Shown one piece after another: positions 1 to 5,250 of a stretch of 6,884 nucleotides of DNA. Below the pieces are notes generated by a model, which saw nothing but the letters and a program-made list of their open reading frames with translations, was not told the origin of the DNA and made no database searches. Positions within the stretch are counted from its first letter, which is position 1, and each line of letters opens with the position of its first letter. The translations under genes were made by a program, and so were the position numbers. This DNA is from Pseudomonadota bacterium (GTDB lineage Bacteria > Pseudomonadota > Alphaproteobacteria > Rhizobiales > Hyphomicrobiaceae), in assembly GCA_021816505.1 (NCBI GenBank), contig JAKAXS010000149.1:1-6884 (forward strand), written 5' to 3'.

Positions 1-9
1 GGAGAGGGA

Positions 10-525
10 ATGAAGGCTTCAAAGAAAAAGACGTCGGACCCCGGCACCCCGCGCCCGCGAACGGCAGCGCGCATGGCAGCCGTGCAGGCGCTCTACCAAA
101 TGGATCTGGCCGGCACCGACGTTGCCGAGGTTATCGACGAGTTTGTTAGCGTACGTTTCAAGGATGCGGTTGCCGGTGAGGACGAGGAAGGTTCGGCCGA
201 CGGTTTCGAGTCTGCGGATGCCGTGTTCTTTGCCGACATCCTCAAAGGTGTCGTCCGGCGCCAGCGCGATGTCGATCCGCTGATCGATCAGCAGCTCGCG
301 ACGGGTTGGCGGCTGGTTCGCGTCGACTCCATACTTCGCGCGATCCTGCGCGCCGGCGTTTTCGAGCTGATGGAGCGTCCGGATGTTCCCGCCCGCGTGA
401 TCATCAACGAGTATATCAACGTCGCGCACGCGTTCTTTTCTGAGGACGAGCCGCGCGTGGTGAATGGCGTCCTGGACCGTATCGCGCATAAGCTCAGAAC
501 CGCGGAGCTGAAATCAGAGCCCTAG
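10..525 (+). CDS. nusB: Transcription antitermination factor NusB
   Basis: NusB is a small helical RNA-binding protein. With NusE (ribosomal protein S10) it binds the boxA element of nascent rRNA transcripts and helps assemble the antitermination complex on RNA polymerase in the cytoplasm. The 171-residue protein shows the family pattern: an N-terminal helix with Arg21 and AVQALYQMDL (residues 24-33), the central helix VDSILRAILRAGVFEL from residue 105, the VPARVIINEYINVA segment, and the C-terminal VVNGVLDRIA (150-159), which matches the FVNGVLDK signature. It is about 30 residues longer than E. coli NusB. The extra length is a basic N-terminal leader and an acidic Gly/Glu/Asp insert around residues 56-70. 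The ATG is preceded directly by GGAGAGG at positions 1-7. thiL follows after 13 bases, so the two are almost certainly one operon. In alphaproteobacteria ribH usually lies just upstream, which here would be outside the window. Confidence 0.97.
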   Translation: MKASKKKTSDPGTPRPRTAARMAAVQALYQMDLAGTDVAEVIDEFVSVRFKDAVAGEDEEGSADGFESADAVFFADILKGVVRRQRDVDPLIDQQLATGWRLVRVDSILRAILRAGVFELMERPDVPARVIINEYINVAHAFFSEDEPRVVNGVLDRIAHKLRTAELKSEP

Positions 526-527
526 GC

Positions 528-541
528 GGAGGCGCACATTG
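528..541 (+). promoter_or_regulatory. Ribosome binding site and TTG start of thiL
   Basis: GGAGG at 528-532 lies six bases before a TTG codon at 539-541. No ATG or GTG in this frame sits at a suitable distance. The protein from this TTG begins SDRVQSEADIIDRYL, which aligns with the usual ThiL N-terminus, so TTG is the best start. The site lies in the 13-base gap after the nusB stop codon, so translation of the two genes may be coupled. Confidence 0.75.
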
Positions 542-1546
542 AGCGATCGGGTCCAGTCGGAAGCAGACATCATCGATCGCTACTTGCGCCCGCTCGCGGC
601 GGGATTTCCCGGCGCCTTTTCCCTCACGGACGACTGCGCCGCGATCTCCGTCCCGGCCGGTGACGAACTGGTCCTCAGCGTGGATGCCGTTGCGGCGGGC
701 GTGCACTTTTTTGCCGACGACGATCCCGCCGACATCGCCTGGAAGGCATTGGCGGTCAACGTGTCCGATCTGGCGGCGAAGGGGGCGACACCGCTGGCCT
801 ACCTGATGTCCCTGGCGTTTCCGGACGCGCCGCGTCACAGCTGGCTCGAAGGGTTCAGGCGCGGCTTGCAGGACGCGCAGGATCAGTTTGGAATTTCTCT
901 CGCCGGTGGCGATACCGATCGCAGGCCTGGGCCGCTGTCGATCACGATCACCGCCATGGGGACGACGACAGCTGGCCGGAACCTGCTGCGTAGCGACGCG
1001 CACGCGGGCGACGTGCTGTTCGTGTCGGGCACGTTGGGAGAAGGTGCGCTGGGGCTGAAGCTGCGCCAGGCCCCTGCGCTGGCCGGCACGTGGGGGCTGT
1101 CGCAGGACCGGGCTGCATCGCTCGTGGCGGCCTATCTGAGGCCACAACCAAGGCTCGCCCTGGGGCCTGCGTTGCGTCGTTTTGCATCGGCGTCGATGGA
1201 TATCTCCGACGGGTTGGCGAAGGACCTGCAGCGGCTGTGCCGGGCAAGCTCCGTCGGCACGGCCGTGGCGGTCGGTGCCCTGCCGTTGTCGCCGGCTGCC
1301 GCCTCCGTGGTTCGCGCGGATCCGACGGCTTGGGCGACGATATTGGCCGGTGGCGACGACTATGAGATCCTGGCGGCGGTTCCGTCGACCCTTGCACCGG
1401 ATTTCAGGGCCCAGGCCGCGGGTGCCGGTGTGAAAGTCACCGAGATCGGCAGCTTGGATGACGGTGCGGACGTGCTTTTTGCCGGACCGGACGGGACGCG
1501 CTTGCCGCTGATCCAGACCGGGTGGGACCACTTCGGCGGTCCGTAG
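539..1546 (+). CDS. thiL: Thiamine-monophosphate kinase ThiL
   Basis: ThiL phosphorylates thiamine monophosphate with ATP to give thiamine diphosphate, the last step of de novo thiamine cofactor synthesis in the cytoplasm. The 335-residue product has the usual ThiL/PurM-superfamily (AIR synthase-like) layout. Visible motifs, in order, are the metal-binding Asp31-Asp32, the VDAVAAGVHF loop with Asp49 (residues 48-57), AVNVSDLAAKGATP with Asp77 (72-85), AGGDTD (122-127), MDISDGLAKDL (220-230) and AGGDDYEIL (270-278). All expected Asp residues for Mg-ATP binding are present and length is normal, so it should be active. The start is TTG with a good GGAGG upstream. It follows nusB closely, the standard alphaproteobacterial arrangement. 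The next gene lies 196 bases away and probably has its own promoter. No thiamine (TPP) riboswitch is evident, as expected for a gene inside a ribH/nusB operon. Confidence 0.97.
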   Translation: MSDRVQSEADIIDRYLRPLAAGFPGAFSLTDDCAAISVPAGDELVLSVDAVAAGVHFFADDDPADIAWKALAVNVSDLAAKGATPLAYLMSLAFPDAPRHSWLEGFRRGLQDAQDQFGISLAGGDTDRRPGPLSITITAMGTTTAGRNLLRSDAHAGDVLFVSGTLGEGALGLKLRQAPALAGTWGLSQDRAASLVAAYLRPQPRLALGPALRRFASASMDISDGLAKDLQRLCRASSVGTAVAVGALPLSPAAASVVRADPTAWATILAGGDDYEILAAVPSTLAPDFRAQAAGAGVKVTEIGSLDDGADVLFAGPDGTRLPLIQTGWDHFGGP

Positions 1547-1630
1547 GGCGTGGCAGTTGGGCCAATACGCTGATGCACAAGGGTCACGGCGCGGGTCGGA
1601 GCGACACCCGTTGCGATGTGTGCGGCAATA

Positions 1631-1658
1631 TTGGTCTTGCTTTGGCCATACCGATAAA
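1631..1658 (+). promoter_or_regulatory. Weak candidate sigma70-type promoter for the L,D-transpeptidase gene
   Basis: TTGGTC and GATAAA with a 16-base spacer partially match TTGACA/TATAAT (3 of 6 and 4 of 6). A transcript from here would begin near 1665 and carry both downstream hairpins in its leader. The match is weak and alphaproteobacterial promoters are poorly conserved, so this is only a candidate. Confidence 0.2.
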
Positions 1659-1676
1659 GCCTTAGGTGGATCAAAG

Positions 1677-1716
1677 GCCTCGCATGTCGAGGCATGCAGG
1701 CCCTTCGGCAGGGCTT
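1677..1716 (+). other. Tandem hairpins in the leader of the L,D-transpeptidase gene
   Basis: The first hairpin pairs GCCTCG (1677-1682) with CGAGGC (1688-1693) around a five-base loop. The second pairs GCCCT (1700-1704) with AGGGC (1710-1714) around TCGGC, extended by a G-T and an A-T pair to 1698-1716. They are four bases apart and end 26 bases before the ATG. They could be a factor-aided terminator for the thiL operon or a structured 5' leader; the absence of a T-run argues against intrinsic termination. Confidence 0.4.
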
Positions 1717-1742
1717 CACCGAGACAAGGCGGGATCGAAGAG

Positions 1743-3101
1743 ATGGTACTTGAAGGCCTGTTGCCGGCGTCGGCGCGTGCGTTTTCGGCTGAGCGGAATC
1801 GGCGTGCCGTTTGCGGTGCAGCCGTGGCCGCGCTCGCCGTCATCGCAATGGCGGCTTGCCCCGTGCGGGCGCAGGCGGCCGAGGAATGGTGGCAGGGTTT
1901 CGGCTTCGGCTACAACGACTCGCCCAAGCAGGAGCAGAAGCGCGAAGAGATCCCGCAGAACGACCTGCGCACGGACAACATGCCGTGGCGCAGCGACGAG
2001 ATGCTGATGTCGATCGAGAAGACGATGGGCGTCTACCAGCGCATCGTCAGCGCGGGCGGCTGGCCGGAGATTCCCGGCAATCGCAGCATGCGGCCGGGCG
2101 AGGATGACGAGCGCGTGCCCGCGCTGCGCAAGCGGTTGACCGTCACCGGCGATCTCAAGGGCGGCTACTCCGACAGCTACAATTACGATTCAGATGTGGT
2201 CGAAGGCGTTCGCCGCTTTCAGGCACGTCACGGGCTTCGCGAAAGCGGACGCGTGGACCGGCCGACGCTGGCTGCGCTGAACGTCACCGCCCAGGGGCGG
2301 CTTGACCAACTGCGGCTCAACTATCAACGCGTGTCTGAGCTGCTGCAGCAGCAGGTGGAACAGCGCTACGTGCTGGTGAACGTACCGGCGTTTCAGTTGG
2401 AAGCGGTCGACAACTACACCGTCGAGCAGCGGCACCGCGTGATCGTCGGCCGGCCTGGTCGAGATACGCCCACGCTGCGCGCCACGATCAAGGCGATGAA
2501 CTTCTTTCCCTATTGGCGCGTGCCGGACAGCGTCGCCAAGCTGGACCTGATCCCCAAGCTTCAGAAGGAGCCGCAGTATCTCGCGCAGGAGAAGATCCGC
2601 GTCTATCAGGATCACTTCAACGGCCTAGAGCTCGACTCGTCGCAGATCGATTGGACGCAGGCCGATCCTCAGAAGATCAAGTTCAAGCAGGATCCGGGCG
2701 AGCAGAACGCTCTCGGCCTCGTGCGCCTCGATATGCCGAACTCCGAAGGCGTCTACATGCACGACACGCCGATGAAGCCGCTGTTCGCGCAGGCGTCGCG
2801 TCCTTTCAGTGCGGGCTGCGTGCGCGTGCAGGGTGTGTTCGAGCTGGCGGAGTGGCTGGCGCGCTATGAGCCAGGTTGGGAACAGCCGGGACGTGTGCAG
2901 GAAGTTCTCGCCGGCGGGCAGGCCCTCGATCTCAACCTTGGCCGTCCGGTTACGGTTTTCTTCACCTACATCACGGCTTGGGCTGACCAGAACGGTCGCG
3001 CGCAGTTCCGGGCGGATATCTACAACCGCGACGGACATCAGGCCCTGTCGGAGGTCTCCGACCCCGATGCGCCGCCGCCGCAGGCCGGTCTGGCGCCCTA
3101 A
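1743..3101 (+). CDS. L,D-transpeptidase, YcbB/LdtD type, with peptidoglycan-binding domain
   Basis: L,D-transpeptidases use a catalytic cysteine to make 3-3 crosslinks between diaminopimelate residues of peptidoglycan. Some also attach outer-membrane proteins to the wall. From the ATG at 1743 the product has 452 residues. It has an N-terminal signal with Arg-Arg (20-21) and a hydrophobic stretch (about 22-38), then RAQA-type signal peptidase I cleavage near residue 45. Next comes a Trp/Gly-rich region, then a peptidoglycan-binding helix unit (about 150-180, with FQARHG from Phe159). The YkuD catalytic domain starts at about RYVLVNVP. It contains YMHDTP (His340) and SAGCVRV (Cys359), separated from the domain start by the long insert typical of the YcbB capping loop. 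The key residues are intact. Cys39 in AMAAC resembles a weak lipobox, so a lipoprotein is possible. GGGA at 1731-1734 lies eight bases before the ATG; TTG at 1761 is another possible start. It converges on the acidic secreted protein with only seven bases between stop codons. Confidence 0.93.
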   Translation: MVLEGLLPASARAFSAERNRRAVCGAAVAALAVIAMAACPVRAQAAEEWWQGFGFGYNDSPKQEQKREEIPQNDLRTDNMPWRSDEMLMSIEKTMGVYQRIVSAGGWPEIPGNRSMRPGEDDERVPALRKRLTVTGDLKGGYSDSYNYDSDVVEGVRRFQARHGLRESGRVDRPTLAALNVTAQGRLDQLRLNYQRVSELLQQQVEQRYVLVNVPAFQLEAVDNYTVEQRHRVIVGRPGRDTPTLRATIKAMNFFPYWRVPDSVAKLDLIPKLQKEPQYLAQEKIRVYQDHFNGLELDSSQIDWTQADPQKIKFKQDPGEQNALGLVRLDMPNSEGVYMHDTPMKPLFAQASRPFSAGCVRVQGVFELAEWLARYEPGWEQPGRVQEVLAGGQALDLNLGRPVTVFFTYITAWADQNGRAQFRADIYNRDGHQALSEVSDPDAPPPQAGLAP

Positions 3102-3108
3102 CGTCTGT

Positions 3109-3471
3109 CTAGAAGAGGTGCGGGCAGCGCTCGCGCTCGCCGTTGTCGTTGAGGTAGGTTCCGCTCACGGGGTCGAACGAGGAAAACTCGGCGGCGCACC
3201 GGCGCTCTTCTTCGCTCAGCGCGGAGACGTCGCGATCGTCGTCAGACCGATCATCGTCATCGTCGTCTCGAGCGGCATCGCGGGAATCGTCTCCGTCGTC
3301 CGATGCGTCGTCATCATCGTCGTCGTCACCGACAACGCCCGGAGGCGTCTGGCTGTCGTACCTGGCTCCATCGTCATCGACGGTCTGTGCCAGGGCAGGA
3401 AACGAAGAGGCACCCGCCAGGAGCACCAAGGATAAGCCGAGAATGAGTTTCGGCAGCTTGATGCTCAGCAC
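3109..3471 (-). CDS. Secreted Asp-rich protein with BA14K-like C-terminal motif
   Basis: This small exported protein of 120 residues has three parts. A signal peptide (1-28) has Lys5 and Lys8, a Leu-rich core and cleavage after ALA before Gln29. A highly acidic, presumably disordered middle follows (about 31-81, with 26 Asp, including runs of seven at 49-55 and six at 69-74). The C-terminal block is RRCAAEFSSFDPVSGTYL (91-107) ending with Cys116-Pro. That block resembles the end of BA14K-family proteins, first known as an immunoreactive 14 kDa Brucella protein with lectin-like activity and common in Hyphomicrobiales, where C-A-x-[RK]-[YF]-x-S-[YF]-D-P-x-[ST]-G-T-Y-L precedes a second cysteine. 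Cys92 and Cys116 may form a disulfide. The GTG start is supported by AAGGAGG (3477-3483) five bases upstream. It lies 44 bases downstream of the basic secreted protein gene and is probably co-transcribed. The role is unknown; surface or wall binding, or cation binding by the Asp tract, are guesses. Confidence 0.8.
   Translation of the reverse strand: MLSIKLPKLILGLSLVLLAGASSFPALAQTVDDDGARYDSQTPPGVVGDDDDDDDASDDGDDSRDAARDDDDDDRSDDDRDVSALSEEERRCAAEFSSFDPVSGTYLNDNGERERCPHLF
3250..3327 (-). repeat. GAC/GAT triplet tracts encoding the Asp runs
   Basis: On the minus strand, 3307-3327 is seven consecutive Asp codons and 3250-3267 is six, with more Asp codons between them, as a mix of GAC and GAT. This is a low-complexity triplet region in the acidic protein. 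Gain or loss of a triplet would alter the Asp run without breaking the frame. Confidence 0.8.
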
Positions 3472-3476
3472 GGATG

Positions 3477-3483
3477 CCTCCTT
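3477..3483 (-). promoter_or_regulatory. Strong ribosome binding site for the GTG-started acidic protein
   Basis: AAGGAGG on the minus strand lies five bases before the GTG at 3471-3469. It is the best Shine-Dalgarno match in the window and decides the start, since it places the signal peptide exactly at the N-terminus. Confidence 0.75.
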
Positions 3484-3493
3484 CGTCAGACGA

Positions 3494-3507
3494 CTGGGTT
3501 GCCCCAG
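3494..3507 (-). other. Short GNRA-type hairpin between the two minus-strand genes
   Basis: On the minus strand the sequence reads CTGGG-GCAA-CCCAG, a perfect five-pair stem closed by a GNRA tetraloop. It sits eight bases after the stop of the upstream gene and ten bases before the AAGGAGG of the next. No T-run follows, so it is more likely a processing or stability element, or chance, than a terminator. Confidence 0.4.
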
Positions 3508-3515
3508 CTTATCAC

Positions 3516-3797
3516 TTAGTGACGGCCACGGCGATGATGGCGGTGGTGACGATGGCGGTGTCGCGGGCCGATATTGATGCTAAGGCCCGGGACCCAGATA
3601 CGGCGCCAGCGGCAATTGCCACGGTGACAATGCCGGCGACGCTGCCAGCCGATCTGCGTGGCTGAAGAGTCCAGCTGACCAGCTGCAGTCGAAGACTGAG
3701 CTGCCGCCGGTGACAACGGGGCCGCCGAAGCCGCGCCGGTAAAGGCGAAGGCAATGGCTGCGACCGCGGCCGCGATAGAGCCGTTTCTCAAAATCAT
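3516..3797 (-). CDS. Small secreted Arg/His-rich protein, function unknown
   Basis: I do not recognise a named family. The 93-residue product has a clear signal peptide: Arg4, a hydrophobic Ala/Ile/Phe core and ASA cleavage near residues 25-26. An Ala/Ser/Gln-rich linker follows. The C-terminal part is strongly basic: RRRHCHRGNCRWRR (53-66, with Cys57 and Cys62), then WVPGLSINIGP (68-78) and a tail of alternating His and Arg to residue 93. Small exported proteins with such Trp/His/Arg-rich ends are frequent in Hyphomicrobiales. The two Cys and many His could bind metal or form a disulfide, and the charge could bind peptidoglycan, LPS or the neighbouring acidic protein; all of these are guesses. 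The ATG at 3797 has GGGAGA (3807-3812) nine bases upstream. A candidate EcfG-type promoter lies just beyond. It is the first gene of a likely two-gene transcript with the Asp-rich protein. Confidence 0.72.
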   Translation of the reverse strand: MILRNGSIAAAVAAIAFAFTGAASAAPLSPAAAQSSTAAGQLDSSATQIGWQRRRHCHRGNCRWRRIWVPGLSINIGPRHRHRHHRHHRRGRH

Positions 3798-3832
3798 TGT
3801 GGACTGTCTCCCTACTAGATGCGTCGGGTAAA

Positions 3833-3855
3833 CTCTAATGAGTTACTTAAGTTCC
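3833..3855 (-). promoter_or_regulatory. Candidate EcfG/RpoE2-type general stress promoter
   Basis: Reading the minus strand, GGAAC (3855-3851) is followed after 17 bases by GTT (3833-3831). This agrees with the general stress sigma factor consensus of alphaproteobacteria, usually written GGAAC-N16/17-cGTT or GGAAC-N18/19-TT. The base before GTT is A rather than the preferred C. Transcription would start near 3823, giving a leader of about 25 bases that contains the GGGAGA ribosome site before the ATG at 3797. Spacing to the gene is therefore realistic, which makes a chance match less likely. Confidence 0.55.
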
Positions 3856-4029
3856 TTCGCGTCAGTGCGAGCCTAAGTGACCGCTCAGGCTGGAGAATTG
3901 CCTCCGATCATGCGCGAAGCGCGTTTTCGTGCCGAAACTTGCGATCGCCGACGCGTGTTGTGAACTTGTCCTATTGCCGGCCAAGTTCGGATCATGATGA
4001 ACTGATTGGACGCAGCTCTGAAGGTCGAC
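3856..4029. other. Remainder of the divergent intergenic region
   Basis: This stretch lies between the divergent basic-protein gene and the serine hydrolase. I see no gene, tRNA or clear terminator in it. A weak sigma70-like pair for the plus strand is TTGTCC (3966-3971) with GATCAT (3990-3995), 18 bases apart. A ribosome site GAAGG (4020-4024) sits five bases before the ATG at 4030. Confidence 0.4.
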
Positions 4030-5163
4030 ATGAGAACGCTGAAGGCACTCGCCTTGGTTCTGGTGTGGGGTGCGATGGCACAGCCGTCCGTCGCGGCCGG
4101 CGTGTGGTCCAAGAGCAAGACCGAGCGTGTGGACGAGATCGTTCGTGGGTTCCTCGCCGGGCGGGGCGAGAACGCTCCATCGGCGATAAGTGCCGGCGTC
4201 AGTATCGATGGCGAACTGGTTGTTGCCGAAGGCTGGGGCGAGGCACAGCCTGGCGTCCCGGCCGGGCCGGACACGCAGTATCAGATCGGGTCGCTGACCA
4301 AGCAGTTCACCGCTGCCGCCGTGCTCACCTTGATCGAGCGGGAAACGAGCGTGGCGTCCGTCGACACGCGGCTGACGTTGGACAAGCCCTTGCGCGATTT
4401 GTTCGACGGCGTGGCCAGCTGGGAGTTGCCCGGTGCCCCGCCTCTGACCGTTCGCTCGCTGCTGACGATGACCAGCAACCTGCCGAATTTCACGGCCGAG
4501 CCTCCTCCCGAGACCGATCCCTGGGGCGCCATGCCGGCGAACCGGTTGCTGGGGGAGGTGAAGAAGCTGTCGCCGCGGGCCTGGCCCAACAGCTTCTCGT
4601 ACTCCAACACCAGCTATTTCCTGCTGTCGGAAATCCTGGAGATGCGCGCGCCGGATACCGCCAAATTCGCAGGTGACAGCCGTTACCGGGCGTTCCTGAG
4701 GTCGGAGTTGTTCGTCCCCGCAGGTATGGCGGCCACGGGCTTTGCAAGTGACGCCGCCGTCACCGTTGCAACGCCGACCTACCTGCGACGGGCGCGTTTC
4801 GGCAAGCCGGACTGGTTCAAAGGCAGCGGCGACGTCGTCAGCACGGTGCGGGACCTGTTCGCGTGGGACAAGGCCTTGATGGAGGATCGCATCGTCTCGC
4901 CGCAGGTGCGCAAAGCGATGTTTGCGGCGTCCGCGCCCATATCGCCGTTGCTGGCGTACGGCATGGGATTCTACGTCGAGCGGGCACCGGGGATGACCAT
5001 CTATAGCCACTCCGGAACCGTGCCCGGGTTTACCGCCTTCAATGCTATCATCGTCGAGACGGGCAAGCCCGGCTGGATCGGCATTACCGTGCTGACCAAC
5101 AGTGACGGCATCGACGATCTGCAGCGCCTCGCCGATGCATTGGCGGTCGTCGCGCTCGAATAG
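4030..5163 (+). CDS. Periplasmic serine hydrolase, beta-lactamase class C / DD-peptidase fold
   Basis: This is a penicillin-binding-type serine hydrolase of the Beta-lactamase (PF00144) family. The family includes class C beta-lactamases, D-alanyl-D-alanine carboxypeptidases, D-aminopeptidases and esterases. The 377-residue product has a signal peptide (Arg2, Lys5, a Leu/Val core, cleavage near Ala23). The active-site motifs are all present: SLTK with nucleophile Ser88 and Lys91, YSN at 191-193, and HSG at 327-329 in place of the KTG of classical beta-lactamases. HxG is common in family members that are esterases or peptidases, so antibiotic resistance should not be assumed. The substrate cannot be read from the sequence. 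The ATG at 4030 is preferred over a TTG at 4006 because it follows GAAGG by five bases and starts directly at the signal peptide. It is transcribed divergently from the small secreted pair. An 87-base gap separates it from the ABC1 kinase gene, and no clear terminator is visible there. Confidence 0.9.
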   Translation: MRTLKALALVLVWGAMAQPSVAAGVWSKSKTERVDEIVRGFLAGRGENAPSAISAGVSIDGELVVAEGWGEAQPGVPAGPDTQYQIGSLTKQFTAAAVLTLIERETSVASVDTRLTLDKPLRDLFDGVASWELPGAPPLTVRSLLTMTSNLPNFTAEPPPETDPWGAMPANRLLGEVKKLSPRAWPNSFSYSNTSYFLLSEILEMRAPDTAKFAGDSRYRAFLRSELFVPAGMAATGFASDAAVTVATPTYLRRARFGKPDWFKGSGDVVSTVRDLFAWDKALMEDRIVSPQVRKAMFAASAPISPLLAYGMGFYVERAPGMTIYSHSGTVPGFTAFNAIIVETGKPGWIGITVLTNSDGIDDLQRLADALAVVALE

Positions 5164-5250
5164 TTTTTACCCGACATCAGAACGCAAAGGCTGGCGGTCG
5201 CGGCTGCACCACCCAATATGCAGTCGGGGTGACGCCAAGCGGGACAGATC

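Larger units (their letters stand above)
1547..1742 (+). other. Intergenic leader between thiL and the L,D-transpeptidase
   Basis: This 196-base gap holds no convincing gene. The transpeptidase frame stays open upstream to about 1557, but the extension has no family resemblance and would bury the signal peptide. The gap carries a possible hairpin at 1592-1610 (stem CGGGT/ACCCG), two perfect hairpins at 1677-1693 and 1698-1716, and a weak sigma70-like pair: TTGGTC at 1631-1636 and GATAAA at 1653-1658, 16 bases apart. No T-run follows any hairpin, so a classical intrinsic terminator for thiL is not evident. Confidence 0.5.

Noticed and set aside
1557..1742. 62-codon N-terminal extension of the L,D-transpeptidase
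   Set aside because: It has no ribosome site or family resemblance, would place the signal peptide inside the protein, and covers the hairpin-rich gap.
1547..1742. Possible TPP riboswitch near thiL
   Set aside because: The gap is downstream of thiL, and I find none of the conserved THI-box sequence such as CTGAGA.
494..1843. Long minus-strand open frame (449 codons) opposite thiL
   Set aside because: It lies entirely opposite a gene with full ThiL motifs, is rich in Arg/Pro/Gln as expected from the antisense of GC-rich coding DNA, and resembles no family.
2809..3435. Plus-strand open frame of 208 codons with Val/Ile-rich stretches
   Set aside because: The Val/Ile runs are the antisense reading of the GAC/GAT Asp tracts; the minus-strand gene has a strong ribosome site, a signal peptide and a family motif.
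3836..3850. TTAA-type CtrA half-sites near the small secreted gene
   Set aside because: The second half-site is imperfect and spacing is eight rather than seven bases; the GGAAC/GTT element explains the position better.
3912..3927. GCGC-GAA-GCGC followed by TTTT, terminator-like
   Set aside because: The stem is only four pairs and lies upstream of a gene with no plus-strand transcript to end there.
3862..5010. Minus-strand open frame of 382 codons opposite the serine hydrolase
   Set aside because: The plus strand carries SLTK, YSN and HSG motifs in the right order and a signal peptide; the antisense product is low-complexity and unrecognised.
5161..5169. T-run just after the serine hydrolase stop as an intrinsic terminator
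   Set aside because: No convincing GC-rich stem precedes the T-run, so it is not a supported terminator.
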